DNA of 31,076 nucleotides from Clostridiales bacterium UBA6363 (GTDB taxonomy: Bacteria > Bacillota > Clostridia > UBA1381). Below the pieces are notes generated by a model. It made no database searches. It saw only the letters and a program-made list of their open reading frames with translations, and had not been told where the DNA came from. Shown here piece by piece: positions 24,809-31,062 of the stretch. Each line of letters starts with the position of its first letter. The stretch's first letter is position 1. A program made the position numbers and the translations under genes. The stretch is taken from NCBI GenBank assembly GCA_002438865.1, contig DJRJ01000034.1:1-31076 (forward strand). The letters run 5' to 3'.

Positions 24809-25138
24809 TCATCTTGAATTTGGTCGTCCTGTTATTTTCCCGTTTGGAATAAAGCGTCTGTGAGTCACTCCTTTTGTACTATCATAAATCCACTCAAATA
24901 TACCGTTTTTACCATTTAAGCTTCCTTGCAGTTGATATAATGTTCTTGTATTACCGTCTCCGCCTTTTAATGTAAACGATTTCGCATTGCTGACGTAATT
25001 ATCAATAATATTATTGAATGAGTGATGAGGATCGGATTTTCGAGCCGAACCCACTCTTTTATTATTTACAATAGGATTATTAATGTTTTTGCCGCTTCCC
25101 TTTGTTCTTCCGAAATTACCGCCTGCACCTGCACCCAT
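24809..25138 (-). CDS. Short toxin-like protein, tagged MGAGAGGNFG
   Basis: A 109-residue protein. Residues 1-13, MGAGAGGNFGRTKG-like, are nearly identical to the N terminus of the Ntox50 protein at 25711, while the rest is unrelated. The C-terminal ~70 residues (ending GVTHRRFIPNGKITGRPNSR) are compact, basic and rich in Arg, His and Gly, like the C-terminal catalytic modules of polymorphic toxins. I cannot name the family with confidence; RNase activity is a guess. There is no signal or secretion domain, so it is a 'tip only' gene. Its ATG overlaps the stop of a DUF4417 3' remnant (TAATG), copying the arrangement at 26067. An immunity-like gene follows. Confidence 0.55.
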   Translation of the reverse strand: MGAGAGGNFGRTKGSGKNINNPIVNNKRVGSARKSDPHHSFNNIIDNYVSNAKSFTLKGGDGNTRTLYQLQGSLNGKNGIFEWIYDSTKGVTHRRFIPNGKITGRPNSR

Positions 25139-25257
25139 TAAGCAGTCACCTGCTTTCCGGACTTTAAAAATTCACTTTCAAAAGGCTTTATATTTATGCC
25201 CATATCCCGGTATTCTTTAAAAATATAATCAGGTGCACTGCCGTACACAATGATGGT
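25101..25257 (-). repeat. Direct repeat copy 2 (DUF4417 end + toxin tag)
   Basis: This ~157-base segment closely matches 26030-26186. It comprises the last ~39 codons of a DUF4417 gene and the first ~13 codons of a toxin. Copies are about 929 bases apart and diverge by scattered substitutions, so the duplication is not very recent. Confidence 0.85.
25138..25257 (-). pseudogene. 3' remnant of a DUF4417 gene
   Basis: In frame it encodes TIIVYGSAPDYIFKEYRDMG followed by a tail ending GKQVTA and TAA, matching the last 39 residues of the intact DUF4417 protein at 26067-26729. No start codon or upstream part remains; the sequence upstream changes abruptly to the reading frame of an immunity-like gene near 25258. 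It probably survives because it carries the leader and start region of the downstream toxin gene. Confidence 0.8.
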
Positions 25258-25367
25258 ACGTTATCTTTTTCAAATGATATTTCTCTTTTTTCAAAATGAA
25301 ATATGCTTCCACATGTAAGCCAAACATTATATGTTTGTTCTCCATTTTCATATATGTCATTTTTTGC
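25258..25367 (-). pseudogene. In-frame continuation of the immunity-like gene after its stop
   Basis: Past the TAA at 25368-25370 the same frame stays open for about 36 codons, reading NDIYENGEQTYNVWLTCGS and on to FEKREISFEKDN, before meeting the DUF4417 remnant. It looks like true protein sequence, so the upstream gene may once have been ~143 residues and been cut by a stop codon, or this is the remnant of another immunity gene. Confidence 0.5.
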
Positions 25368-25688
25368 TTAATCGTCTTTTTCCCATAAGACTGTGCCATC
25401 TTCTAATGAAACTTTTTTAGGAATACATTTTAAAGATATTTCGATACAATCATTATATATCTCAACACTACTGTCAGTGCCTTGTTGCAATACTTTTACA
25501 TCGCCGACAGCAGCTGCATATTCCCCGATATAATCTTCGTCACCAGGCTCGGTATCTGTTTCATACTCACCTGTTATGGATGTACAAGAAACAATTAAGC
25601 CATTATTCCAATTGATAGTTAATTGTTTTTCGTTATCATAACAATAATTCAAAGCACTCATAAGAGCTAAATATTTTTCATTGTTCAT
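25368..25688 (-). CDS. Putative immunity protein to the Ntox50 toxin (unrecognised family)
   Basis: A 106-residue acidic protein with no signal peptide or motif I recognise. It begins MNNEKYLALMSALNYCYDN and contains a strongly acidic TGEYETDTEPGDEDYIGEY patch, which would suit binding a basic toxin. It lies 22 bases downstream of the Ntox50 gene on the same strand, the position of an immunity gene. The reading frame continues beyond its TAA stop (see 25258-25367), so it may be a truncated form. Assignment as immunity protein rests on context only. Confidence 0.5.
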   Translation of the reverse strand: MNNEKYLALMSALNYCYDNEKQLTINWNNGLIVSCTSITGEYETDTEPGDEDYIGEYAAAVGDVKVLQQGTDSSVEIYNDCIEISLKCIPKKVSLEDGTVLWEKDD

Positions 25689-25710
25689 TTATGATTTTTC
25701 CTCCTTAATA

Positions 25711-26067
25711 TTATTTAAATCCTCTTGGTCTTGCCGGAACAATATGAGCATTTCCTTTATTGTCATAGTGGATAGTGGCTCTTGTTGTATTATAGTACTT
25801 ACCACTTTCTCTGTCATAATACTTGCCGATTACTCTCCCGTAATCAACAGTCTCTTTGTTGGGCGTTGTCATTCTTCCTTTTCCTGTACCTTCTTTTAAA
25901 AGTTTATTTGGGTTTGAAGTTAGAATGCTGGGGTTTTTACCATTTGCTCTCTGTTGATTATAGTTATTTGTGCCTTTTATATGCTTGTCTTGACGACCTT
26001 GATGAATTTGAGCATTAGAACGACCGCCTTTTGTATTTCCAAAATTACCGCCTGCACCTGCACCCAT
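25711..26067 (-). CDS. Short polymorphic toxin, Ntox50-type (tagged MGAGAGGNFG)
   Basis: A 118-residue basic protein. After the tag MGAGAGGNFGNTKG, residues ~25-118 resemble the polymorphic toxin type 50 (Ntox50) domain: GRQDKHIKGTNNY, then PNKLLKEGTGKG, ETVDYGRVIGKYYD, and a C-terminal ATIHYDNKGNAHIVPARPRG with the conserved His residues. Such domains are predicted nucleases at the C terminus of large secreted or phage-borne toxins; here there is no delivery domain. The ATG overlaps the stop of the DUF4417 gene (TAATG), so translation is coupled. The following acidic gene is its presumed antidote. Confidence 0.72.
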   Translation of the reverse strand: MGAGAGGNFGNTKGGRSNAQIHQGRQDKHIKGTNNYNQQRANGKNPSILTSNPNKLLKEGTGKGRMTTPNKETVDYGRVIGKYYDRESGKYYNTTRATIHYDNKGNAHIVPARPRGFK

Positions 26068-26186
26068 TAAGCAGTCACCTGCTTTCTGGATTTTGAAAAT
26101 TCACTTTCAAAAGGCATTATATTTATGCCGATATCCCGATATTTCTTAAAAATATCATCAGGTGCACTGCCGTACACAATAATTGT
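26030..26186 (-). repeat. Direct repeat copy 1 (DUF4417 end + toxin tag)
   Basis: This segment covers the 3' end of the intact DUF4417 gene and the first codons of the Ntox50 gene. It corresponds to 25101-25257. The homology stops in each copy where the toxin-specific sequence begins, marking a recombination junction. Confidence 0.85.
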
Positions 26187-26729
26187 CCTCGGCGACAGCC
26201 TTTTAACCAGTTCGGAAAGACCTTTTTTGAAATAATCTCTATCAATCCTGCTTTTTATACAACCGTGAGTACCTACTGCAACGGTTTTAAATTTTTCAAT
26301 TCCGTCAAAGCAGAATTCGTATGTACGTTCATCATTAAATCTTACATTAGGTATAATTTCAACCCCGTTATTTTGCAGCCATACCGATAAAGCTCTTCCT
26401 TTGTACGTATCCCATATTTGCATACAAAGCGGCATATTCCGATACAAGCTGAAATCGGGTGAAATTATGCCTTTAAACTTTTTAAGCTTTGTAAGATACC
26501 GCTTGGGATTGTGCCATAAGCGTTCAAATTTTATATCGTGCTCATAAAACATAACCCAGCAGTCAAAGTCAGTCTGCGTGTTTGCCATTGCCTTTGAAAA
26601 CGGCACTAATTTTTTGGGTATAAGATTACTTGTCTTAATTTTCGGCAACTCAAAATATCCTTCATAGTCAGCATTTTCTACTAAGAACGCATGAAAGATG
26701 TCATAATTATTAAATTGTTTTTTTATCAT
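26067..26729 (-). CDS. DUF4417 family protein
   Basis: A 220-residue protein of a family of unknown function (DUF4417). Visible hallmarks are an N-terminal aromatic-rich region, SPDFSLYRNMPLCMQIW, GVEIIPNVRFNDERTYEF, AVGTHGCIKSR and a C-terminal TIIVYGSAPDDIF. Members are found in Firmicute accessory regions. GGAGGT lies 7 bases before the ATG. It is the first gene of a minus-strand set, overlapping the downstream toxin by one base. A stray copy of its last 39 codons precedes the second toxin. Its steady pairing with toxins here suggests that it is part of the cassette, but the role is unknown. Confidence 0.75.
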   Translation of the reverse strand: MIKKQFNNYDIFHAFLVENADYEGYFELPKIKTSNLIPKKLVPFSKAMANTQTDFDCWVMFYEHDIKFERLWHNPKRYLTKLKKFKGIISPDFSLYRNMPLCMQIWDTYKGRALSVWLQNNGVEIIPNVRFNDERTYEFCFDGIEKFKTVAVGTHGCIKSRIDRDYFKKGLSELVKRLSPRTIIVYGSAPDDIFKKYRDIGINIMPFESEFSKSRKQVTA

Positions 26730-26775
26730 GTAGTACCTCCGTAAATAAAAATCACAAAAAATTTTCTAAACTATA

Positions 26776-26804
26776 TTGATTTTTCTTTACGGATATGCTA
26801 AAAT
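26776..26804 (+). promoter_or_regulatory. Candidate plus-strand promoter inside the island
   Basis: TTGATT (26776-26781), a 17-base spacer and TAAAAT (26799-26804) are seen on the plus strand, opposite to all genes around. The first arm of a 10-bp inverted repeat (26790-26799) overlaps it. Confidence 0.5.
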
Positions 26805-26810
26805 ATAACC

Positions 26811-26891
26811 ATAGGTAAAAGGTGTGCTTTCAGCATATCCGAGATCAACACATTAAATTACTGCGCCAACAGTTTTTAATGTGTTTTTTCT
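26811..26891 (+). ncRNA. Candidate ~80-nt small RNA with terminator
   Basis: Between immA and DUF4417 a plus-strand promoter is followed by a segment with no reading frame of note, ending in an intrinsic terminator: AACACATTAAA (26847-26857) and TTTAATGTGTT (26875-26885) followed by TTTTTC and T-rich sequence. A separate 10-bp inverted repeat, CGGATATGCT (26790-26799) and AGCATATCCG (26832-26841), spans the promoter and early transcript. I do not recognise the RNA. It could regulate the island genes. The region might alternatively be the terminator of an old gene. Confidence 0.45.
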
Positions 26892-26925
26892 TTTATTTAT
26901 GTACTCATATCAATTCCCCCTTTTA

Positions 26926-27471
26926 TTAAATGGCAATACCAAAAAGATTACAAAGCTTTATTTCGTATTTTGTATAATACTTTCCGCCGTATTGCAGCCA
27001 TTTGTTATAAAATGATAATGCATATTTAGCAGCCTCACAGCTTATTTCAAAACGTTCTGCAATGGCATATGGAGTTTTTAAATTCAGCTTGTGTATTAAA
27101 ACAGGCGGCGCAAGAGCGAATTTTGCAAAAAATTTAGCTTCTGCCTCTGCAAGCTCGCTGTCCTCGGTGTGGTCGAGTATAATATGTCCGTCCTCATGCA
27201 TAATTGTATTGTTTATCCTGCCATACGGCTTGCTGTCGTTATAAAACACATACCATTCGCCGGTTTTCTTTTTTACCGAAAACCCATCTTCGCTTCTTTT
27301 TATCATAAGCGCTTGCGTAGTTTTAGGATATGCCGAATACGGAATAACCTTAACTCCCATTTTAGTTGCTATTTCAAAACCGCTTATAGGCGTACAATGT
27401 ATATCAAGCCTTTCAAATAAGTCAACAACGGTTTCTTTTATTTCCTCATATCTTGCGTTGCTTAGTGTCAA
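26926..27471 (-). CDS. ImmA/IrrE-family metallopeptidase
   Basis: A 181-residue protein with the zinc-protease motif HEDGH at about residues 92-96 (MHEDGHIILDHTED), followed by ELAEAEAKFFAKFALAP, the hallmark of COG2856. In ICEBs1 and prophages ImmA cleaves the partner repressor ImmR to trigger induction. Its start is a TTG at 27471 with AAGGAGG about 10 bases upstream. The preceding gene on the same strand is the wreck of an XRE-type repressor, the expected cognate target. It ends before the small-RNA candidate. Presence of this pair marks the region as mobile-element derived. Confidence 0.88.
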   Translation of the reverse strand: MTLSNARYEEIKETVVDLFERLDIHCTPISGFEIATKMGVKVIPYSAYPKTTQALMIKRSEDGFSVKKKTGEWYVFYNDSKPYGRINNTIMHEDGHIILDHTEDSELAEAEAKFFAKFALAPPVLIHKLNLKTPYAIAERFEISCEAAKYALSFYNKWLQYGGKYYTKYEIKLCNLFGIAI

Positions 27472-27489
27472 ATAAAATACACCTCCTTA

Positions 27490-27640
27490 TTATTCACCGA
27501 ATAGTGCATTAATCAGTTCTTTTTTCTCTTGTATTGTCATCTTGGAAGCATTGCGGGCAATTATTCGCTCAATTTTGGGAAAGTCAAACTGCTCATCTGT
27601 TTCACAACCTAAAAGATAACCTGTCTGTGAATGTACTCAT
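27490..27640 (-). pseudogene. XRE-family repressor remnant with internal deletion
   Basis: A promoter and ribosome site (AAGGAAG) lead to ATG 27640, which encodes MSTFTDRLSFRL and then TGA (27602-27604). A second frame, shifted by one, runs from about 27636 to TAA 27490 and encodes GYLLGCETDEQFDFPKIE, then ARNASKMTIQEKKELINALF, the typical end of an XRE (Cro/CI-like) regulator. MSTFTDRL is a typical XRE start. So the HTH core is missing: an internal deletion joined start and end out of frame. No functional repressor can be made. It precedes immA by 19 bases. Confidence 0.78.
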
Positions 27641-27668
27641 TTCTTTAACTTCCTTATAAATTACCAGT

Positions 27669-27697
27669 ATTATAACACAGATTACCGAATGTGCCAA
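27669..27697 (-). promoter_or_regulatory. Promoter of the XRE remnant-immA unit
   Basis: On the minus strand TTGGCA (27697-27692), a 17-base spacer and TATAAT (27674-27669) are intact, so immA is probably still transcribed from here. Confidence 0.75.
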
Positions 27698-27747
27698 GCG
27701 GTTTTTTTAAATAAGAGCAAACACTGGTTTGAATTACTGAAAATGTA

Positions 27748-27776
27748 TTTACAAAACGGTATATATATATTATAAT
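27748..27776 (+). promoter_or_regulatory. Promoter of the WG/SLH gene
   Basis: TTTACA (27748-27753), a 17-base AT-rich spacer and TATAAT (27771-27776) lie 82 bases upstream of the start. The 60-base leader is otherwise featureless. Confidence 0.7.
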
Positions 27777-27858
27777 TGATATGAAGCATACTATATTTAC
27801 AAATAAGTGTACAGATACATTATTAAATTGTTGAAAGGAACTGAGGAGGACGGCATCA

Positions 27859-29757
27859 ATGAAAAAATTATTATCAATTATTTTAGCAATTGCAATGCTT
27901 TGCTCAATGGCAACAGCTGTATTTGCTGATGAGGTTCAAAATTACGAATATATACTTCCGATTGAGTATAACAATATTTACAGACTGCAAAATGCTTATG
28001 TTGCCTGCGACAAGCAGGGGAAATACGCACTCTACAGCTTGGACGGCAAAAAACTTTCAGATGATTACGATTATATAGGCTCATTTTTCAATGAACAAGC
28101 TGCTGCGGCGAGAAAAGATAACGAATCCTACATTATAAACCCTTACGGAACGGTTCTCAGCAAATTTGATAAAAGCATAATAGATGTGGCAGATTATGTG
28201 ATTGTAAATCTTACGGATTCAAATGAAGACGGCAGACCGTTTTCGTATTGTGAGGGCGAATTCGGCGTATATACATATTCGGGAGAGCTTGTCAAGGTAC
28301 TGGAGTATGAAGAATTTAAGCCGCCGAAGAATTGGGGATTCGGGATAACATTTGCCGGCGGGCGCTTGTTATTTAGCGAAAATGGCAAATGGGGTGCTGT
28401 CGATAACGGCTTTAATACTGTTATTGAGCCTGTGTTTGATGAAATATATCCGTTCACGGACACAGAGACCGGAATAACAATAGCAATTATGAACGGTAAG
28501 TACGGACTTATCGACCGTGACGGAAATACTGTTGCCGATTTCATTTATAACGGGATATATCCGCTTCATAATGACAACGGAAAAATCAGCGCATACAAAG
28601 TTACACAGGATTCTGCACAGGAAACTTCCCGATACGGTCTTTTAGACAAATACGGAAAAATGATAAAACAGCTTGATGAATCAGAACCGCAAACGGTGTA
28701 TGAAGATTACAATCTGATAAAGGTATCTGTACAGAACAATCGTGATGACAGTGAGCAATACGGAGCTTTATACGGGATTTTGGATTATGACGGGAATATT
28801 GTAATTCCTGTTGAGAATACAAACATATGGGGAATATCCGAGGGGATTGTTGCCGTTCAAAAATCTTCCGGACATTCCGGCTATTATGATATAAGCGGTA
28901 AGGAACTTACCGATTTCAATTACGGAATGATTTCGCTTTTTTCCGATGGACTTGCTTTTGCGGAGAACCGTGTCAATGGTGCATACGAGGTTATAAATAA
29001 AAACGGTGAGGTTGTTTTCAATCCTGGCAGATGGGCAAATGGATTTTACGGCGGTATAGCTCAAATTGAACCGGGCAAATTTATTGACACAAACGGGAAA
29101 GTAGTTATTGATAATCCGGAATGGAAATCTAATTCGGAAGCCGGACTGAATTGGTGGAGCTATAAAAACGACGGCAGATTTATTGTTTCGGACGGAGCAA
29201 ACTACGGCGTGGCAAAATATACCGGATTTATTTCCCCGTGGGCAAAGGGAACGGTATCGGAGGCAAAAAGATTAAATATAATCAAAACAGACGGAAGATA
29301 TAATTACACCGCATTTATTACCCGTGAGGAATTTTGCGAACTTGTATTTAACTATATTGAAAGCTTTGACGCATCAGCTTTTTCAGCTGATGTAATAAAA
29401 TCGCATTTTACCGATACGGATAATGAACATATCGGCGTGTTAAATGCAATGGATATTATAAAAGGAAAATCCGAAACGGAGTTCGCACCGAATGATTCTC
29501 TTACCCGTGAAGAAGCCGCAACAATTCTTTATCGCTTGATAAAAAAGATATATCCGGATTCAGCCGCAACCGAAATATATTTTGATTTCGCAGACGGCGC
29601 ACAAATCTCCGATTGGGCAATGAATAATGTTCAAGTTATCTGCAATATGGGAATTATGCAGGGCGTGGGCGATAACAGATTTGCTCCAAAGGATTTATAT
29701 ACCACCGAACAGGCTATTGCAACACTTGTGAGAATATATAATGAAATAAGCGGATAA
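27859..29757 (+). CDS. Secreted WG-repeat protein with C-terminal SLH domains
   Basis: A 632-residue surface protein. It opens with a signal peptide (MKKLLSIILAIAMLCSMATA, cleavage after AVFA). Residues ~30-450 contain WG-type beta repeats: KYALYSLDGKKLSDDYDYIG, KWGAVDNGFNTVIEPVFDEI, KYGLIDRDGNTVADFIYNGI, GLLDKYGKMI and LYGILDYDGNIVIPVEN. The C terminus carries two or three SLH motifs (SHFTDTDNEH...GKSETEFAPNDSLTREEAA and NVQVICNMGIMQGVGDNRFA), so it is anchored to the cell wall polymer. GAGGAGG lies 9 bases before the ATG. Function beyond surface attachment and a probable binding scaffold is unknown. It is the first gene right of the accessory island, and no gene follows on the same transcript for 110 bases. 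Confidence 0.9.
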   Translation: MKKLLSIILAIAMLCSMATAVFADEVQNYEYILPIEYNNIYRLQNAYVACDKQGKYALYSLDGKKLSDDYDYIGSFFNEQAAAARKDNESYIINPYGTVLSKFDKSIIDVADYVIVNLTDSNEDGRPFSYCEGEFGVYTYSGELVKVLEYEEFKPPKNWGFGITFAGGRLLFSENGKWGAVDNGFNTVIEPVFDEIYPFTDTETGITIAIMNGKYGLIDRDGNTVADFIYNGIYPLHNDNGKISAYKVTQDSAQETSRYGLLDKYGKMIKQLDESEPQTVYEDYNLIKVSVQNNRDDSEQYGALYGILDYDGNIVIPVENTNIWGISEGIVAVQKSSGHSGYYDISGKELTDFNYGMISLFSDGLAFAENRVNGAYEVINKNGEVVFNPGRWANGFYGGIAQIEPGKFIDTNGKVVIDNPEWKSNSEAGLNWWSYKNDGRFIVSDGANYGVAKYTGFISPWAKGTVSEAKRLNIIKTDGRYNYTAFITREEFCELVFNYIESFDASAFSADVIKSHFTDTDNEHIGVLNAMDIIKGKSETEFAPNDSLTREEAATILYRLIKKIYPDSAATEIYFDFADGAQISDWAMNNVQVICNMGIMQGVGDNRFAPKDLYTTEQAIATLVRIYNEISG

Positions 29758-29873
29758 GGGCAGGCGGTCAATAAGATGCTCGATATAGACGAACGGACAA
29801 AAGTGTGCAAATAATATCGGGAAAACACCATACGGCAATGATATAATGTTTTCAAGGCGAAGGGGTGATAGAC

Positions 29874-30734
29874 GTGAACTGGCTGGAGGCAATAGAAAAA
29901 TCAATTGAATATATCGAGGAGCATATAACGGAAAATATCTCCGCAGAAGATGCGGCGGAGTGCGTGTATATGTCGCCGTTTTATTTTCAAAAGGGGTTTT
30001 CTATGCTTTGCGGCTATACGGTTGCGGAATATATCCGAAACCGCAGACTGGCGCTTGCGGGCGGCGAGCTTTTGGCGGATAAGGCAAAGGTTATCGATGT
30101 GGCATTAAAGTACGGCTACGACTCGCCCGACTCGTTTACAAAAGCGTTCACGAGATTTCACGGAATATCGCCTTCAAAAGTGCAAAAGGGAAATGTGATG
30201 ATAAAAACCTTTGCACCGCTGAAAATTAATATTTCATTGAAAGGCGGTTATATTATGAACTACAAAATCGTAAAAAAGGAAAGCTTTAAGGTACTGGGCA
30301 ATCCGAGGAGGTTTTCGTACGAAACCTGCAAGGAGGAAATTCCGAAGTTCTGGCAGGAGCATTACCAATCGGGAAAAGGCAAGTATGTATGCGGAATGTT
30401 CGGAGTGAACATCGACGAGAAGATGGGCGGAAATGATTTTGAATATCTGATTGCGGACGCATATAATTCGGAAAAAGAAGTACCCGAAGGCTTTGAGGTA
30501 CGCACCGTACCGGCGTTTACGTGGGCGGTCTTTTCGTGCGACGGGCCTATGCCGAAGGCATTGCAGGACGTAAACAAAAAGATTTTTTCCGAATGGCTCC
30601 CTGCGCTTAAGGAGTACGAGTTTGCGGCAGGCTATTGCATAGAAATGTATGATGACGTGAGCAAATACCCCAAGGGCACGCAGGACGAAAACTATCATTC
30701 GGAGATTTGGATACCGGTAAGAAAAATTAAATAA
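29874..30734 (+). CDS. AraC-family regulator with GyrI-like effector domain
   Basis: A 286-residue transcription factor with an N-terminal AraC DNA-binding domain: ISAEDAAECVYMSPFYFQKG (first HTH) and VIDVALKYGYDSPDSFTKAF (second HTH), then HGISPSKVQKG. From about residue 125 a GyrI-like/effector-binding domain follows, with VKKESFKVLGNPRRFS, VRTVPAFTWAVFSCDG and a C-terminal YHSEIWIPVRKI. This Rob/SoxS-with-GyrI layout senses small molecules or drugs. The start is GTG 29874 with AAGGGG 8 bases upstream; a GTG at 29865 falls inside the ribosome site. No target gene is adjacent; autoregulation is possible. A terminator follows the stop. Confidence 0.9.
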   Translation: MNWLEAIEKSIEYIEEHITENISAEDAAECVYMSPFYFQKGFSMLCGYTVAEYIRNRRLALAGGELLADKAKVIDVALKYGYDSPDSFTKAFTRFHGISPSKVQKGNVMIKTFAPLKINISLKGGYIMNYKIVKKESFKVLGNPRRFSYETCKEEIPKFWQEHYQSGKGKYVCGMFGVNIDEKMGGNDFEYLIADAYNSEKEVPEGFEVRTVPAFTWAVFSCDGPMPKALQDVNKKIFSEWLPALKEYEFAAGYCIEMYDDVSKYPKGTQDENYHSEIWIPVRKIK

Positions 30735-30746
30735 CAATTCCAAACG

Positions 30747-30776
30747 AGCCGTAAAATTTTTTTTACGGCTTGTTTT
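30747..30776 (+). terminator. Terminator of the AraC/GyrI gene
   Basis: AGCCGTAAAA (30747-30756), a TTTT loop and TTTTACGGCT (30761-30770), followed by TGTTTTT, form a standard intrinsic terminator. Confidence 0.85.
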
Positions 30777-30905
30777 TGGTTGCCTCTGTACCCGTACACT
30801 GATAGAATTACACGAAAGGTTGTAAAAAAGCCTTTCGGTTTCATTTTTTTATTGGTAGTTTCATTTAATTTTGTACGGTTTCACTTTCGTTCTATCAATA
30901 CTTCC
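30777..30905. other. Structured gene-free segment
   Basis: No coding region is supported. Several complementary arms interlock: CGAAAGG with CCTTTCG (a local hairpin within 30819-30840), GATAGAA (30801-30808 region) with TTCTATC (30892-30898), and CCGTAC with GTACGG. GTTTCA occurs three times. A minus-strand promoter at 30911-30939 points into it, so it could be the leader or body of an RNA. Confidence 0.4.
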
Positions 30906-30910
30906 CCTAT

Positions 30911-30939
30911 ATTATACCATGGATTTTTGCGTTTGTCAT
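30911..30939 (-). promoter_or_regulatory. Candidate minus-strand promoter
   Basis: On the minus strand ATGACA (30939-30934), a 17-base spacer and TATAAT (30916-30911) are seen, directed toward the structured segment and away from any visible gene. Confidence 0.55.
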
Positions 30940-31018
30940 CTGTTTTATTAAAAAGTTCATCGAATCGGCTGATCATAATTAAAATTTCTACAAAATCCGA
31001 AAAATTATACTCAAACTG

Positions 31019-31047
31019 TTGAAAAAACGATAAATATGTGGTATAAT
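31019..31047 (+). promoter_or_regulatory. Promoter for a gene beyond the right edge
   Basis: TTGAAA (31019-31024), a 17-base spacer and TATAAT (31042-31047) lie at the end of the window, followed by a palindrome at 31063-31076. The transcript would start near 31054 and run out of the window. Confidence 0.75.
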
Positions 31048-31062
31048 AAATTATCTTATTTG

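Noticed and set aside
24809..27471. Intact prophage or ICE
   Set aside because: No integrase, structural, relaxase or replication gene and no clear attachment repeats were found; only an immA and a broken repressor remain.
30840..30900. Three GTTTCA motifs as a CRISPR-like array
   Set aside because: Spacing is irregular, the matching stretch is only about 6-7 bases and no spacers of constant length are present.
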